Positions 29,096 through 38,081 are shown, counted from the first letter of the stretch. The stretch: DNA of 64,000 bases from Spongiivirga sp046524175 (GCF_046524175.1 NZ_JBEFZF010000001.1:372001-436000), one strand, 5' to 3'. Numbers and translations: made by a program. The notes: generated from the letters alone by a model not told the origin.

Positions 29096-29831
29096 TGAGA
29101 AAAACATCATTTGCTTTTAAGCACTTTTCTAGTTGATCAATTTCTTTATTCGGTATAAAGTCACTTAGTTTGGTAATATGCCTTTCATTATGGGCATCTG
29201 TTCCCGTAAAATCAACTAAATTATCTGACAATAACTTATACGCGATGTCCTGAACTTGACTACCATAATAGTCTGTAAGTGATAGTAGGTTCAATTGAAA
29301 AAAACATCCGGCTTTTTTTAATTCCTTAAATGCTCCGTATTTATTGTAATAATATCCATATCGTTCTGGATGCGCCAAAATGGGCTTATATCCTGCTACC
29401 TTTACTTCAAAAATAATCTCTAGAATGTTAATGGGGGGATTAAACGTTGACATCTCAACTAGCAAATAGTCATCGCCAAGTGTTAATAAATCTTTGCTAT
29501 TCAATCGCTTTAAAAATAAGTCGTCAATCATATACTCTGCCGCTGCAGAGAATGAACTAAAGTTTATTTTGAATGTTTTTAAAAGGTTAGCTGTTTCTAT
29601 CAGTTTGTTATTGATCTTATCAGTAGTATTGGGCCAAACATCATCCATAATATGCGGAGTGGTTATAAAATGCTCCACTCCAATTTCGTTAAGCATTTTA
29701 ACCAGTTTTGTAGTTTGGTAGATCGTTTTAGATCCATCGTCAATACCTGGCAATAAATGAGAATGCATGTCAACATATCCCTTTGGAATTAGGTCTGATA
29801 ACTTGGTGGTTTTCTTTTTAAAGAAGATCAA
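29088..29831 (-). CDS. CpsB/YwqE-like PHP tyrosine phosphatase
   Basis: This 247-aa PHP-fold metal phosphatase has metal ligands in DMHSHLLPGIDDG, HFITTPHIM, LAHPERY and GTDAHNERH. It would dephosphorylate the Tyr tail of the neighbouring Wzc-like kinase. It is convergent with that gene, so the two are not on one transcript. The start used is a TTG; an alternative start further in would still retain the PHP core. Confidence 0.88.
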   Translation of the reverse strand: MIFFKKKTTKLSDLIPKGYVDMHSHLLPGIDDGSKTIYQTTKLVKMLNEIGVEHFITTPHIMDDVWPNTTDKINNKLIETANLLKTFKINFSSFSAAAEYMIDDLFLKRLNSKDLLTLGDDYLLVEMSTFNPPINILEIIFEVKVAGYKPILAHPERYGYYYNKYGAFKELKKAGCFFQLNLLSLTDYYGSQVQDIAYKLLSDNLVDFTGTDAHNERHITKLSDFIPNKEIDQLEKCLKANDVFLTN

Positions 29832-29889
29832 GGGCTGAAATTTAAAGCGTAAAATTACGAAACATCTGTTTATAAGAATGTCTCCTACA

Positions 29890-31299
29890 TTAGTTAACCA
29901 AACCTAAAGAATTATATAATAAGGTATTTGCATTTAACAATTTTACACTCAGGCTGTTGGCTTTAAGTTTAGAATCAATTAATTTCTGTTCTCGAGAGTT
30001 TATTAGAAATAAGGAGCTTTCACCCAAGAAAAACTTCCGCTCTTCGGCTTTTACCAATCTTTCATAATCTTCAACAATAAGATCAATTAAACCATTTTGC
30101 TCATTTAATGATCTAATTTCTGTATTTACCGCCGATATTTTATTTTGGATTTTTAAGGATTCGGACATTCGTTCGAAGCGTGCATCTTGTAACTTGTAAT
30201 TCGCAAGTTTTAGATTCCCTCGTTCTTTTCTCAAAAATATTGGAAAACTAATATTTACAGCACTTTTATAGTTTGCCGTATTTAGTGAATTAAGCTGATC
30301 GTATTGTTCCGTCAAGAAGTTATACTGCAGGTCAATTCTCGGCAGTAGTTTATTTCTTTTTAGTGAGCGCTCTACTTTAAGCCCCTTTATTTTTGCATCT
30401 AAACTTAGTAGTTTAGGATGGTTTTGCTGTAAAGCGGTGGTATCAGTAATTCCTTCAAGGAATAAAGCGTTCCTTACTATTACCTCGGTAGGGAGATTTG
30501 GTACGACATTTTCTTCAATTTCTAATGGGACGTCATTGATCCATAAAAAATTACTTGCTTCAAGGGTAGCTTTTCTTCTTTTTAAAGTAGCAGCTTCTAG
30601 ACTTAACTTTCTGTTCTGAAAGGCTATTCTTGCTTCTGTAATATCAATCTGCGGTTTATCACCAGCCTCTACACTTTTTTCTACCGCTTCTAAACGAATT
30701 GACGCATTCTCTAAGAAACTGATAAAAATTTGCTCTTCATTATAAGCCTCTATCCATTTAAAATAGGCCTTACTAGCTTCAAAAATTATATTGTTCACTA
30801 ACAAATTTCTATCCGCTTGTGTCTGTTCTCTAAAGAATTTAGCCTTTTTTAAATCGGCCATCCGTTCGTTAATCAAAAAACCTCGAGCTAAGGAAAATGA
30901 AACACCAGCACTATAAAGACCATCATCAGGTACCGAAAGATTTGGATTTAAAAATTGTCCTGAATTTTCCTCAAAATTAGCTTTAAACTCAATACCGTAC
31001 CACGTGGGTATTTTAAAAGTAGTGTTCAGCTGATCATAATATTCAATTTGCTTGAACTTCTTTCGATCATAGTCTACTTCAATTTTAGGATCAAAGCCAC
31101 CCCTTGCTCTAAGCAGATTGGCTTCTCCTATATTCAGTGTCAGATTTGCCTGCTTTATAAGGGGATGGTGCTTCTTCACATAAGCCAAATACTCTTCAAA
31201 ACTTAGAATATTTGAAGGGATACTGTCTGTTTGACCACTAATGGTACTACAACAAAATATCAAGCTTACAATTAATAAACAACTAAAATGTTTTCTCAT
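29890..31299 (-). CDS. TolC family outer-membrane efflux protein
   Basis: This 469-aa protein has a signal peptide (about 1-22) followed by two long coiled-coil halves typical of TolC trimers. The first 4 bp overlap the end of the HlyD gene. It supplies the outer-membrane channel for the ABC-HlyD pump encoded upstream on the same strand and is the last gene of the tetR operon. Confidence 0.88.
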   Translation of the reverse strand: MRKHFSCLLIVSLIFCCSTISGQTDSIPSNILSFEEYLAYVKKHHPLIKQANLTLNIGEANLLRARGGFDPKIEVDYDRKKFKQIEYYDQLNTTFKIPTWYGIEFKANFEENSGQFLNPNLSVPDDGLYSAGVSFSLARGFLINERMADLKKAKFFREQTQADRNLLVNNIIFEASKAYFKWIEAYNEEQIFISFLENASIRLEAVEKSVEAGDKPQIDITEARIAFQNRKLSLEAATLKRRKATLEASNFLWINDVPLEIEENVVPNLPTEVIVRNALFLEGITDTTALQQNHPKLLSLDAKIKGLKVERSLKRNKLLPRIDLQYNFLTEQYDQLNSLNTANYKSAVNISFPIFLRKERGNLKLANYKLQDARFERMSESLKIQNKISAVNTEIRSLNEQNGLIDLIVEDYERLVKAEERKFFLGESSLFLINSREQKLIDSKLKANSLSVKLLNANTLLYNSLGLVN

Positions 31300-32651
31300 T
31301 TTTTTTCGTCGTTTTTAGTATCTGCTTTTTCTGGAGTATAGTAGTTAGGCGGAAAACCGTTAAGTTGCCTCCATAATTCATACCATATAGGAACATCTTC
31401 CAAGAGTGCAATGGTATATGCACCGGAGCCCACTCGCACATTTTCCGGCCACTCTGTTTCCTCCTTATCTGGAGCTATGAGAATTCGGAATTTTCCATTT
31501 TCGCTAATGAAAGTTTCAATGGCAACTACTTTTCCTGCATATGTACCGAATGATGCATTGGGCCACCCACTAAAAAATATAGCAGGCCAGCCATCAAACT
31601 GAATTCTAACGGATTCGCCTAAGTGCATCAATGGTAAGTCGATCGGACTTACATAAGTTTCAACCGCCAAATCATAGTTTGATGGCATAATGCCTACCAA
31701 CTGTTCACCTTCTTTGAAAGTTTCTCCGATACCACCTTTTATGGCTTTGTTAATATAACCGTTTTGCGGTGCAGTTATGTAATACAACTCATTGCGTATT
31801 TTGTAATTAGCTGTCTGATTTTCTAACTTGGTTACTTGTGCCTCTGCTTCAAATTGATTTGATTCTGCTGTGAATCGATCACTTCGAGATTTTGCAATCT
31901 TATCAGCATAGCTAGCATCAATACGGTTGATCTCAAGTTGAGCGTTAATAACTTCATTTTTACTAGCAAGTAACTTATTTTCCTGAGATATTAACTTGGC
32001 CTGCGTCTCTTGCAGTTTTAACCGTTTGGCTTCTACATCAGTTACAGCTTTTAAGCCTTCCGCTTGTAGGGTAGTAGTACGATCAAACTGTCGTTGCGCA
32101 ATAGTTAGATTTGTTTTAGCGGCAATTAGATCAATACTATCACTTTCTACTTTAAACCTTGCTTGTCTTAGCTTATTTTCGGCTTGTGTACGTTTTAAAA
32201 TGCGTTCTTTAGTGAGTGCTTGCATTTGATTTTTTAGGGCCTTCACTTTTTCTTGATACGAAGTAACCGACCGACTTTTTGCATCTCGCTGCTGATTAGT
32301 GCGCTCCACTAACTGCGGATCTTGATACTCATTTTTAATTTCTGATATATACAAAATGGTATCTCCTTTTTGTACAAAATCTCCTTCTTTTACATACCAT
32401 TTTTCAATTCGACCTGGTATGGGTGATTGAATGGTCTGTGGTCTTTGATCGGGTGTTAAGGTGGTCACATAGCCATTACCGGTTACATTTTGTGTCCAGG
32501 GTAGGAACAAAATGATGATCGCAATACCCGCAAAAGTGTACAGAAACCTGTTAAACATTTTAAAATGCTGGTTTTTAAAGGCCTTTTCATGTGCCTTATA
32601 TCCCTTAAGAGTTACCTTTTTATTCAACTGATTATTTGAAATATTTAGCAT
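31296..32651 (-). CDS. HlyD-like periplasmic adaptor protein
   Basis: This 451-aa protein has one membrane segment (about 38-53), a split biotinyl-lipoyl domain (QSPIPGRIEKWYVKEGDFVQ; APQNGYINKAIKGGIGE) and a long coiled-coil hairpin (about 120-280). It links the inner-membrane ABC protein with TolC. One base separates it from the ABC gene and it overlaps the TolC gene by 4 bp, so the three are surely co-expressed. Confidence 0.9.
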   Translation of the reverse strand: MLNISNNQLNKKVTLKGYKAHEKAFKNQHFKMFNRFLYTFAGIAIIILFLPWTQNVTGNGYVTTLTPDQRPQTIQSPIPGRIEKWYVKEGDFVQKGDTILYISEIKNEYQDPQLVERTNQQRDAKSRSVTSYQEKVKALKNQMQALTKERILKRTQAENKLRQARFKVESDSIDLIAAKTNLTIAQRQFDRTTTLQAEGLKAVTDVEAKRLKLQETQAKLISQENKLLASKNEVINAQLEINRIDASYADKIAKSRSDRFTAESNQFEAEAQVTKLENQTANYKIRNELYYITAPQNGYINKAIKGGIGETFKEGEQLVGIMPSNYDLAVETYVSPIDLPLMHLGESVRIQFDGWPAIFFSGWPNASFGTYAGKVVAIETFISENGKFRILIAPDKEETEWPENVRVGSGAYTIALLEDVPIWYELWRQLNGFPPNYYTPEKADTKNDEKK

Positions 32652-32652
32652 C

Positions 32653-34311
32653 TTATGATTCTTTAATAGTTTTATCCTCTAATCGGATGGTATTCTTGGT
32701 TACTTTTTTCCACAAATCATTTCTAGATGAAACCACTAGAGCCCATGGTTGCTTGTCATCTATTAAATAGTTAATAATACGTTCAGCCTCGCTTGCCTCA
32801 AAATGCTCCAGAGGATCTTTTAGTAGCAATAACTGCGGCTGGTGCACAATTGCTCTGGCTAAAACAATTCTTTTAGAAACTGTAAAAGGTATTTGCTGCC
32901 CTTCAGGATATAGCATTGATTGAAGACCGTTTTCCTGCTGCTTTATAAATGGTAACAAACCTAGATTGTTCAAAACTTCATTTACTCTTTCTAAGGGGAT
33001 GGACGGATCTCCAAAGGTTATATTTTCTAAAATAGTGCCCTCAAAAGGTTGTTGTTCAGGTAGGAGTTGCCCCACTTTGTTGCGATAGCGATTTGGAAAC
33101 ACTCCTTTTAAAGAAGAATCATTGACGTATATGGTTCCCAATGTCGGCTCGATCAACCCAGACAGTAATTTTAAGAGTGTAGTTTTACCGGAACCTGCAG
33201 CCCCATCAAGCAGTAAGCGATCATTTTCTTTGATTGAAAGATTGATGTCTTCAAGAATGATTTTACCATTAGGAGTTTTATACTCGACTGCATCTAATTC
33301 TATTTTTAAAGACTGATTACCGGCAAAAGGATCAATTCCCTCTTGCGCTTCGATCTCTTTATCGACTACTTGTCCAATTTTTTCTAGTGAGGTAAGTACA
33401 TCGTAAAAAGTTTCTAAGCCCGATATCAGTTTTTCAACTGAAGCGATGACTAATAGAATGATAATTTCGGCGGCTACAAATTGCCCTATGTTCATTTGCT
33501 GATTAAGCACCAATAATCCACCAATAATTAATAAACCACCGGTTACCAAAATTTTGAAACCAACCATCTGAATGAACTGAAGAATAAGAATTTTGAAGTG
33601 ATTTTCTCTAGATTCAAGATACTCCGTCGTCAGTGCATCATTTCGCTTCATTGCCAATTGCGTGTTACCGGAAAGTTTAAAACTTATTAAAGCGCGCGCA
33701 ATTTCCTGAATCCAATGTGCTACCTTATACTTATTTTTTGATTCCTCTAAACTGGTAATTAATCCTTTTTTAGCGGTAAACTTGAAAACAAAGTATATTA
33801 AAAGTACCAGTAATAACCCGTAGATAATAAAAAACGGATGATAGAACGACAAAAGGGCAATTCCAAAAATAATCTGAAGCACTGCTGCTGGGAAATCAAT
33901 TAAAATTTTTGATAATCCTTTTTGTACGGTAAGCGTATCAAAGAACCTATTTGCCAATTCTGGCGGGTAATAATTTCGTAACTCGCTAGTCTTTATTTTG
34001 GGAAAACGATAAGCAAACTCAAATGATGATCGGGTAAAAATCTTTTGTTGTATATTCTCTAATATTCGAATTTGCATTAGCTGAAGTCCACCTTGAAAAG
34101 CAACTCCCAAGGTTACTAGAACTACAAGTACAATCCATGAAGTTGAAATTTGTGCTCCTTGGATTAAATTAATAATGGCTTGTATACCCAATGGTAGTGA
34201 TAAGGCTACTAAACCCGTGAAAACAGCATAGAAAAATATCTGTTTGATATCTTTTTTATCTAGCTGAAGCAAACCTATAAAGCGCTGCCATGGCGACAGA
34301 ATTTTTTCCAT
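32653..34311 (-). CDS. ABC exporter (membrane plus ATPase domain) with degraded ATPase motifs
   Basis: This 552-aa protein has the layout of a type I exporter half-transporter: membrane segments in about 20-290, then a nucleotide-binding domain. Walker A is good (GAAGSGKTT, Lys376). The rest is not: the signature position reads PFTVSKRIVLARA instead of LSGGQ, Walker B plus catalytic Glu reads LLLLKDPLEHFE instead of LLLDE, and the switch His position reads VVSSRND. No peptidase domain is present. With HlyD and TolC it should form a tripartite exporter, either with unusual ATPase mechanics or with another protein supplying hydrolysis. Confidence 0.88.
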   Translation of the reverse strand: MEKILSPWQRFIGLLQLDKKDIKQIFFYAVFTGLVALSLPLGIQAIINLIQGAQISTSWIVLVVLVTLGVAFQGGLQLMQIRILENIQQKIFTRSSFEFAYRFPKIKTSELRNYYPPELANRFFDTLTVQKGLSKILIDFPAAVLQIIFGIALLSFYHPFFIIYGLLLVLLIYFVFKFTAKKGLITSLEESKNKYKVAHWIQEIARALISFKLSGNTQLAMKRNDALTTEYLESRENHFKILILQFIQMVGFKILVTGGLLIIGGLLVLNQQMNIGQFVAAEIIILLVIASVEKLISGLETFYDVLTSLEKIGQVVDKEIEAQEGIDPFAGNQSLKIELDAVEYKTPNGKIILEDINLSIKENDRLLLDGAAGSGKTTLLKLLSGLIEPTLGTIYVNDSSLKGVFPNRYRNKVGQLLPEQQPFEGTILENITFGDPSIPLERVNEVLNNLGLLPFIKQQENGLQSMLYPEGQQIPFTVSKRIVLARAIVHQPQLLLLKDPLEHFEASEAERIINYLIDDKQPWALVVSSRNDLWKKVTKNTIRLEDKTIKES

Positions 34312-34341
34312 AATTGGTTATATTATATAACATTAAAAAAG

Positions 34342-34361
34342 GATTCATTTGACGATGAATC
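34342..34361 (-). terminator. weak hairpin with T-run after the small secreted protein gene
   Basis: GATTCAT and ATGAATC form a 7-bp stem with a 6-nt loop. On the minus strand it is followed by C and six Ts. It lies between the small protein gene and the ABC gene of one apparent operon, so it could lower downstream expression. The stem is AT-rich and therefore weak. Confidence 0.4.
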
Positions 34362-34389
34362 AATGAACTTTAAATAAAATCGGTTGAAG

Positions 34390-34725
34390 TTATAGCACCG
34401 TGGAATCTGGTGGTGGTATAGGGATTTCAATAAGAATCCCTTCGTAACTAACAGATGTGGGATAATTTGATGATGTGTCGACCACGGTAGCTGCATTTGC
34501 GTAAAATTGAGCATGATGATATTTCAGTTTTTTATCTTTTGCAGACTCTTCTTTTTCCTCTGGATTATCAGAATCTTCAGCCTGATCAACTTCGATCAAT
34601 TCTAGATGCTCTTCACAAAAAATTGCCAATGTTTGAGTAATCGGCTGTAAAAGTGCGGCCAAGAAAACCACTGTTATGACCATATTTTTCAATAAAGACG
34701 ATATGTTATCACGCTGGAAAAACAT
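34390..34725 (-). CDS. small secreted or membrane-anchored protein of unknown function
   Basis: This 111-aa protein has a hydrophobic N-terminal segment (ITVVFLAALLQPITQTLA, about 18-35) that may be a signal or anchor. A highly acidic middle (EVDQAEDSDNPEEKEESAKD) and a Pro-rich end (IEIPIPPPDSTVL) follow. No family is recognised. It starts exactly at the tetR stop (1-bp overlap) and precedes the ABC-HlyD-TolC genes, so it is probably a component or cargo-side factor of that exporter. Confidence 0.65.
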   Translation of the reverse strand: MFFQRDNISSLLKNMVITVVFLAALLQPITQTLAIFCEEHLELIEVDQAEDSDNPEEKEESAKDKKLKYHHAQFYANAATVVDTSSNYPTSVSYEGILIEIPIPPPDSTVL

Positions 34726-35393
34726 TAGCTAATTGCGCTTTTGACAAGATTTGTATAGAATCGAACAATATTGTTTTTTCCTTCTTCAAAATCAGTAAGC
34801 GAGGGTAAATGCTTTGAAAAAAAACGTTGATGATGAGCACCTTCAATAACAGTTGAAATGAGCATATGTGGAAACTCAAAATCAGAATTGATTTCCAAAA
34901 CAATGTCACTAATGCGCTTCACTACTTTCTTATATGTTTTGTAAAAACCTTTTTCATTTTCAGCATCAACATCTTTTGTATGATATGCCTTAAATGACTC
35001 TGCTATAATTATTTTATGCAGCAATACCTCATTAATAAAGGTTACGGAGTTGTCTTCTTTTACATCCTCAGTAAGCAATTTAATGGCATTTTCAAGTCGC
35101 TCATTAGGGTCGGTGATGTTCGCATTAATAAAAACAAGTGTATACTCTATCCAGCACCAATACCAATTAATGAGATATACGAGTAGTGCGTGCTTACTAT
35201 CGAAATAACGATAAATGGAGCTCTCGTTGGAACCAATAGCAATACCTAGCTTCCGAAATGTAAATGATTCAAAACCCAATTCATTAATCATTACGATGCT
35301 ATGCTGGATAATTTTTTTTCCTAATTCAGATGATTCGGGATTCTTGCTATACAGCTCTGGATTGATGGTAATATTAATTGCTAAACTTTTCAT
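34725..35393 (-). CDS. TetR/AcrR family transcriptional regulator
   Basis: This 222-aa protein has a TetR-type N-terminal helix-turn-helix (TFRKLGIAIGSNESSIYRYF, about 44-63) and a divergent helical ligand domain. It is the first gene of the exporter operon. Two palindromes sharing ATAGT-N3-ACTAT lie directly upstream, one overlapping its putative -7 box, so it probably represses itself and the pump until a ligand binds. Confidence 0.88.
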   Translation of the reverse strand: MKSLAINITINPELYSKNPESSELGKKIIQHSIVMINELGFESFTFRKLGIAIGSNESSIYRYFDSKHALLVYLINWYWCWIEYTLVFINANITDPNERLENAIKLLTEDVKEDNSVTFINEVLLHKIIIAESFKAYHTKDVDAENEKGFYKTYKKVVKRISDIVLEINSDFEFPHMLISTVIEGAHHQRFFSKHLPSLTDFEEGKNNIVRFYTNLVKSAIS

Positions 35394-35400
35394 ACACTCG

Positions 35401-35408
35401 CAAATTTA
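35401..35408 (-). promoter_or_regulatory. -7 box of the tetR-exporter operon
   Basis: The minus strand reads TAAATTTG, an exact match to the Bacteroidota -7 consensus TAnnTTTG, 8 bp upstream of the tetR start codon. No clear -33 TTG is seen. The proximal palindrome overlaps its upstream end. Confidence 0.5.
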
Positions 35409-35443
35409 ATAGTAATACTATTAATATATGATAGTTTAACTAT
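35406..35443. promoter_or_regulatory. tandem palindromic operators for TetR
   Basis: A perfect 19-bp palindrome (TTAATAGTAATACTATTAA, 35406-35424) and a 13-bp one (ATAGTTTAACTAT, 35431-35443) share the core ATAGT-N3-ACTAT. Their centres lie 22 bp apart, about two helical turns, so two dimers could bind the same face. The first overlaps the -7 box. This is the expected arrangement for TetR autorepression. Confidence 0.65.
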
Positions 35444-35548
35444 TATTTATGATTTATACACAAAAAAATCCCAATCAATCTGAACGAGTTTTATTGAATA
35501 AAAACTCAGAATGAATTAAGATAAGACTTGAATTGGTAGCTAGTTTAG

Positions 35549-36244
35549 CTATTGATGTTCTCTGTAAGGAGAGGACAAGAAGTACTCTTGAATGCTAAAT
35601 TTTCGATCTTGAAAGGTAGTGGCGAGAATTTTATAATGTTGGATTCTATCTATTCTGAAGGCTCTATAATCATTTCTTAAATGGCACCAAGCAATCAAAA
35701 TCCATTTATTATTAGTAGAGTACATGGCACACGGTTCAATCTCCCTGAACGAAATACTGGAGTCATTCGCTTTTTGATAATTAATCTCAACCACATTAAA
35801 ATTGGTAATAGCAAGCTGGATTTCGGATAATGCATTGCTAGATAATTCTTCATATTCCCAATTAAAAACATGAATTTTACCACTTAATAGCTCGCTTTTT
35901 TCCTGGATAGAAGTTTTAAAAACAGACTTAATCTTGGTGAGTGCCTCGTTAAAGTCATTAACAAAAGAACTGTCTTTAGATTGGTTAATAATATGCTCGG
36001 CGGTAACAAGAGCGTTTGCTTGTTTTTCTGTAAACTGAACGGGGGGGACCGTGTAGTTATCAACTAAGCTATAGCCTCTTCCTTCAATTGAATATACTGG
36101 AATACCCGCGTTTTCAAGCTTTTTGATATCTCTATAAACCGTACGAACACTAACCTCATATTTTTTAGCCAACTCTGTTGCGGTTAATAACCTTTTTGAT
36201 TTTAGTAATGTTAGTATTGAAATAAGTCTGGATAGCTGTGACAT
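35549..36244 (-). CDS. WYL-domain (YafY-like) transcriptional regulator
   Basis: This 231-aa protein has an N-terminal winged helix (ATELAKKYEVSVRTVYRDI, about 22-40) and a C-terminal WYL-type sensor domain (NKWILIAWCHLRNDYRAFRIDRI). It lies 46 bp downstream of the VOC gene on the same strand. A 28-bp imperfect palindrome overlaps its putative promoter, consistent with autoregulation. Its targets are unknown. Confidence 0.85.
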   Translation of the reverse strand: MSQLSRLISILTLLKSKRLLTATELAKKYEVSVRTVYRDIKKLENAGIPVYSIEGRGYSLVDNYTVPPVQFTEKQANALVTAEHIINQSKDSSFVNDFNEALTKIKSVFKTSIQEKSELLSGKIHVFNWEYEELSSNALSEIQLAITNFNVVEINYQKANDSSISFREIEPCAMYSTNNKWILIAWCHLRNDYRAFRIDRIQHYKILATTFQDRKFSIQEYFLSSPYREHQ

Positions 36245-36248
36245 AAAA

Positions 36249-36256
36249 CAAATATA
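36249..36256 (-). promoter_or_regulatory. -7 box of the WYL regulator gene
   Basis: The minus strand reads TATATTTG, an exact TAnnTTTG match, only 4 bp before the start codon. A transcript from here would be nearly leaderless, so this may be chance. It partly overlaps the palindrome at 36254-36281. Confidence 0.35.
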
Positions 36257-36281
36257 GCGAACCCCTATAGAGATTCGCTAT
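36254..36281. promoter_or_regulatory. 28-bp imperfect palindrome upstream of the WYL regulator
   Basis: The arms ATAGCGAA and TTCGCTAT are 8 bp and perfect. They flank 12 bp whose centre is the self-complementary CTATAG, so the whole site is symmetric. It sits between the VOC stop and the WYL start. It could be an operator, or the terminator hairpin of the VOC gene. Confidence 0.45.
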
Positions 36282-36290
36282 GTTTACATT

Positions 36291-36668
36291 TTATTGCATG
36301 GAATGAAGAGCAACTCTATTTCCTTCTGTATCCAGAAATTGAGCTATAAATCCGTTTTCATTAATATCAGTCTTTGGCATCACTATTTTACCACCTGCTG
36401 CTTCAACTTTTGAAAGTGCTTCACTTAAGTCGTCACCGCCGTTTAAATACACTGTAGAACCATCAGCTGACGGATTCATACCGTCCATTTGTAAAATGGC
36501 TCCTCCTACTTTATTGTTTTCCATATCGTAAGGAAAAATGCCGTATTTCATATTTTGATCGCCCATATCATGATCGATGATTGTTTTCCCTAATATTTCA
36601 GAATAGAATTTTTTGGCACGGTCATAGTCACTAACCGGAATTTCGAACCAACTTACTGCGTTTGTCAT
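36291..36668 (-). CDS. VOC (glyoxalase/bleomycin-resistance fold) protein
   Basis: This 125-aa protein has the two beta-alpha-beta-beta-beta halves of the vicinal oxygen chelate fold (WFEIPVSDYDRAKKFYSEILG; KVEAAGGKIVMPKTDINENG; FLDTEGNRVALHS). The length is normal. Members bind metal and act on small molecules; the specific reaction cannot be told. It is upstream of the WYL gene on the same strand. Confidence 0.88.
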   Translation of the reverse strand: MTNAVSWFEIPVSDYDRAKKFYSEILGKTIIDHDMGDQNMKYGIFPYDMENNKVGGAILQMDGMNPSADGSTVYLNGGDDLSEALSKVEAAGGKIVMPKTDINENGFIAQFLDTEGNRVALHSMQ

Positions 36669-36698
36669 TGTAAATTATTTATTTATGATTAATAAGCG

Positions 36699-36706
36699 CA
36701 AAATTA
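36699..36706 (-). promoter_or_regulatory. -7 box of the VOC gene
   Basis: The minus strand reads TAATTTTG, an exact TAnnTTTG match 30 bp before the start codon. No well-spaced -33 TTG was found. Confidence 0.4.
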
Positions 36707-36912
36707 TTTGCGATCATGACAAAATATGTCAGGGGTGTTTTATTTATATCATATTTATTGAATTCAAGGTTAAAAAGTGGAATACTTTAACAATACCCTA
36801 ACTTCCATATTTAGAGTAGGGGGTTATTTTTACAGCTACAACCAATTATTATACTTAGTCTATTTATTTAATAGATTAAGTACAGTATTCTAATCAATTA
36901 AAATCAATTCCA

Positions 36913-38037
36913 ATGAAAAAAATGAACTTTAAACATGTTAGTAGTATTGCTTTAATATGCATTGCGCTAGTAACATCAAATGATCTATTTGGTCAGTTAA
37001 CCGTACCCGCGACCAGCCCGGAAGCAGAAATAACACAACGTGTTGGCATCACTGATATTACCATTCATTATAACAGACCTTATGTTCGAGGAAGAAAAAT
37101 TTGGGGAGGACTGGTACAGTATGGGTTTAACAATCTAGGGTTTGGTACGGCAACAGCCGCACCTTGGCGAGCAGGTGCAGATTACAATACCACTATCGAG
37201 TTCACTCATGATGTAAAGCTTGAAGGAAACGATGTGAAGGCTGGTAAATATGCGTTGTTTATGGCTCCTGAAGAGAATGGAGATGTCATGATTATTTTAT
37301 CTAATAATACGACTTCATGGGGAAGTTATTTTTATGATGAAAGTGAGGATGCACTGCGCTTTAAAGTAAAATCGGTTGATTTAGAGACAAGCACCGAAAT
37401 GTTGACTTATGAATTTAATGAGGTTGATGCAACAACCGCAACTGCTTCGCTAAAATGGGAAAAGAAGGAAATTCCGTTTAAGATATCGGTAGCCGTAACG
37501 GATATTGTGCTAGAAGGTATAGCGAATGATTTGCGTAATCCTAATGGTTTTCAGCAATCTAGTTGGGATCAGGCAGCCAATTATGCGTTTAATGCAGAGC
37601 GACTTGATCTTGCTTTAGAATGGGTCAACAAATCCATTAGTGGTCAATTTTTTAGTAAAGAAACATTCAGCAATCTAGATTTAAAATCCCGTATTTTAAG
37701 CAAGCAAAGAAAAAATGCTGAAGCTTCGCAACTGCTGGATAAAGCTGTTTCTTTGGGGACCTCTAGGGAGGTATATGGTGTTGGTGACCGATTATTAAGA
37801 GAAGGGAATACCGATAAAGCTTTGGCAATAATGAAAAAAAATGTAAAAAATAGCCAAGGTGCTTTCCCAAGTAATTTTGGTTTGGCAAGGGCTTACTCTG
37901 CTAAAAAAGATTTTAAGAATGCAATCAAATCTTTGAAAAAAGCAATAGCGACTGCACCTGATAACTTTAAGCCAAGATTACAGCAAAATTTAGATCGTTT
38001 AAGCAAAGGTGAGGACATTAATACACCAGCTAATTAA
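36913..38037 (+). CDS. DUF2911 domain protein with C-terminal TPR
   Basis: This 374-aa secreted protein has a signal peptide (about 1-27, ending near FGQ). The DUF2911 domain (about 30-190) contains the diagnostic YNRPYVRGRKIWGGL, APWRAGADYNT and GKYALFMAPE stretches. The C-terminal half (about 205-365) is helical tetratricopeptide-like. The family is common in Bacteroidota and its function is unknown. A strong terminator follows the gene. Confidence 0.88.
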   Translation: MKKMNFKHVSSIALICIALVTSNDLFGQLTVPATSPEAEITQRVGITDITIHYNRPYVRGRKIWGGLVQYGFNNLGFGTATAAPWRAGADYNTTIEFTHDVKLEGNDVKAGKYALFMAPEENGDVMIILSNNTTSWGSYFYDESEDALRFKVKSVDLETSTEMLTYEFNEVDATTATASLKWEKKEIPFKISVAVTDIVLEGIANDLRNPNGFQQSSWDQAANYAFNAERLDLALEWVNKSISGQFFSKETFSNLDLKSRILSKQRKNAEASQLLDKAVSLGTSREVYGVGDRLLREGNTDKALAIMKKNVKNSQGAFPSNFGLARAYSAKKDFKNAIKSLKKAIATAPDNFKPRLQQNLDRLSKGEDINTPAN

Positions 38038-38081
38038 TAAAAGTCCGAAGTTTATTTTCAATTACATATAAATTAATATAT

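Noticed and set aside
29890..34311. Bacteriocin exporter with leader peptidase
   Set aside because: The ABC protein lacks an N-terminal C39 peptidase domain and no leader peptide with a double-Gly site was seen.
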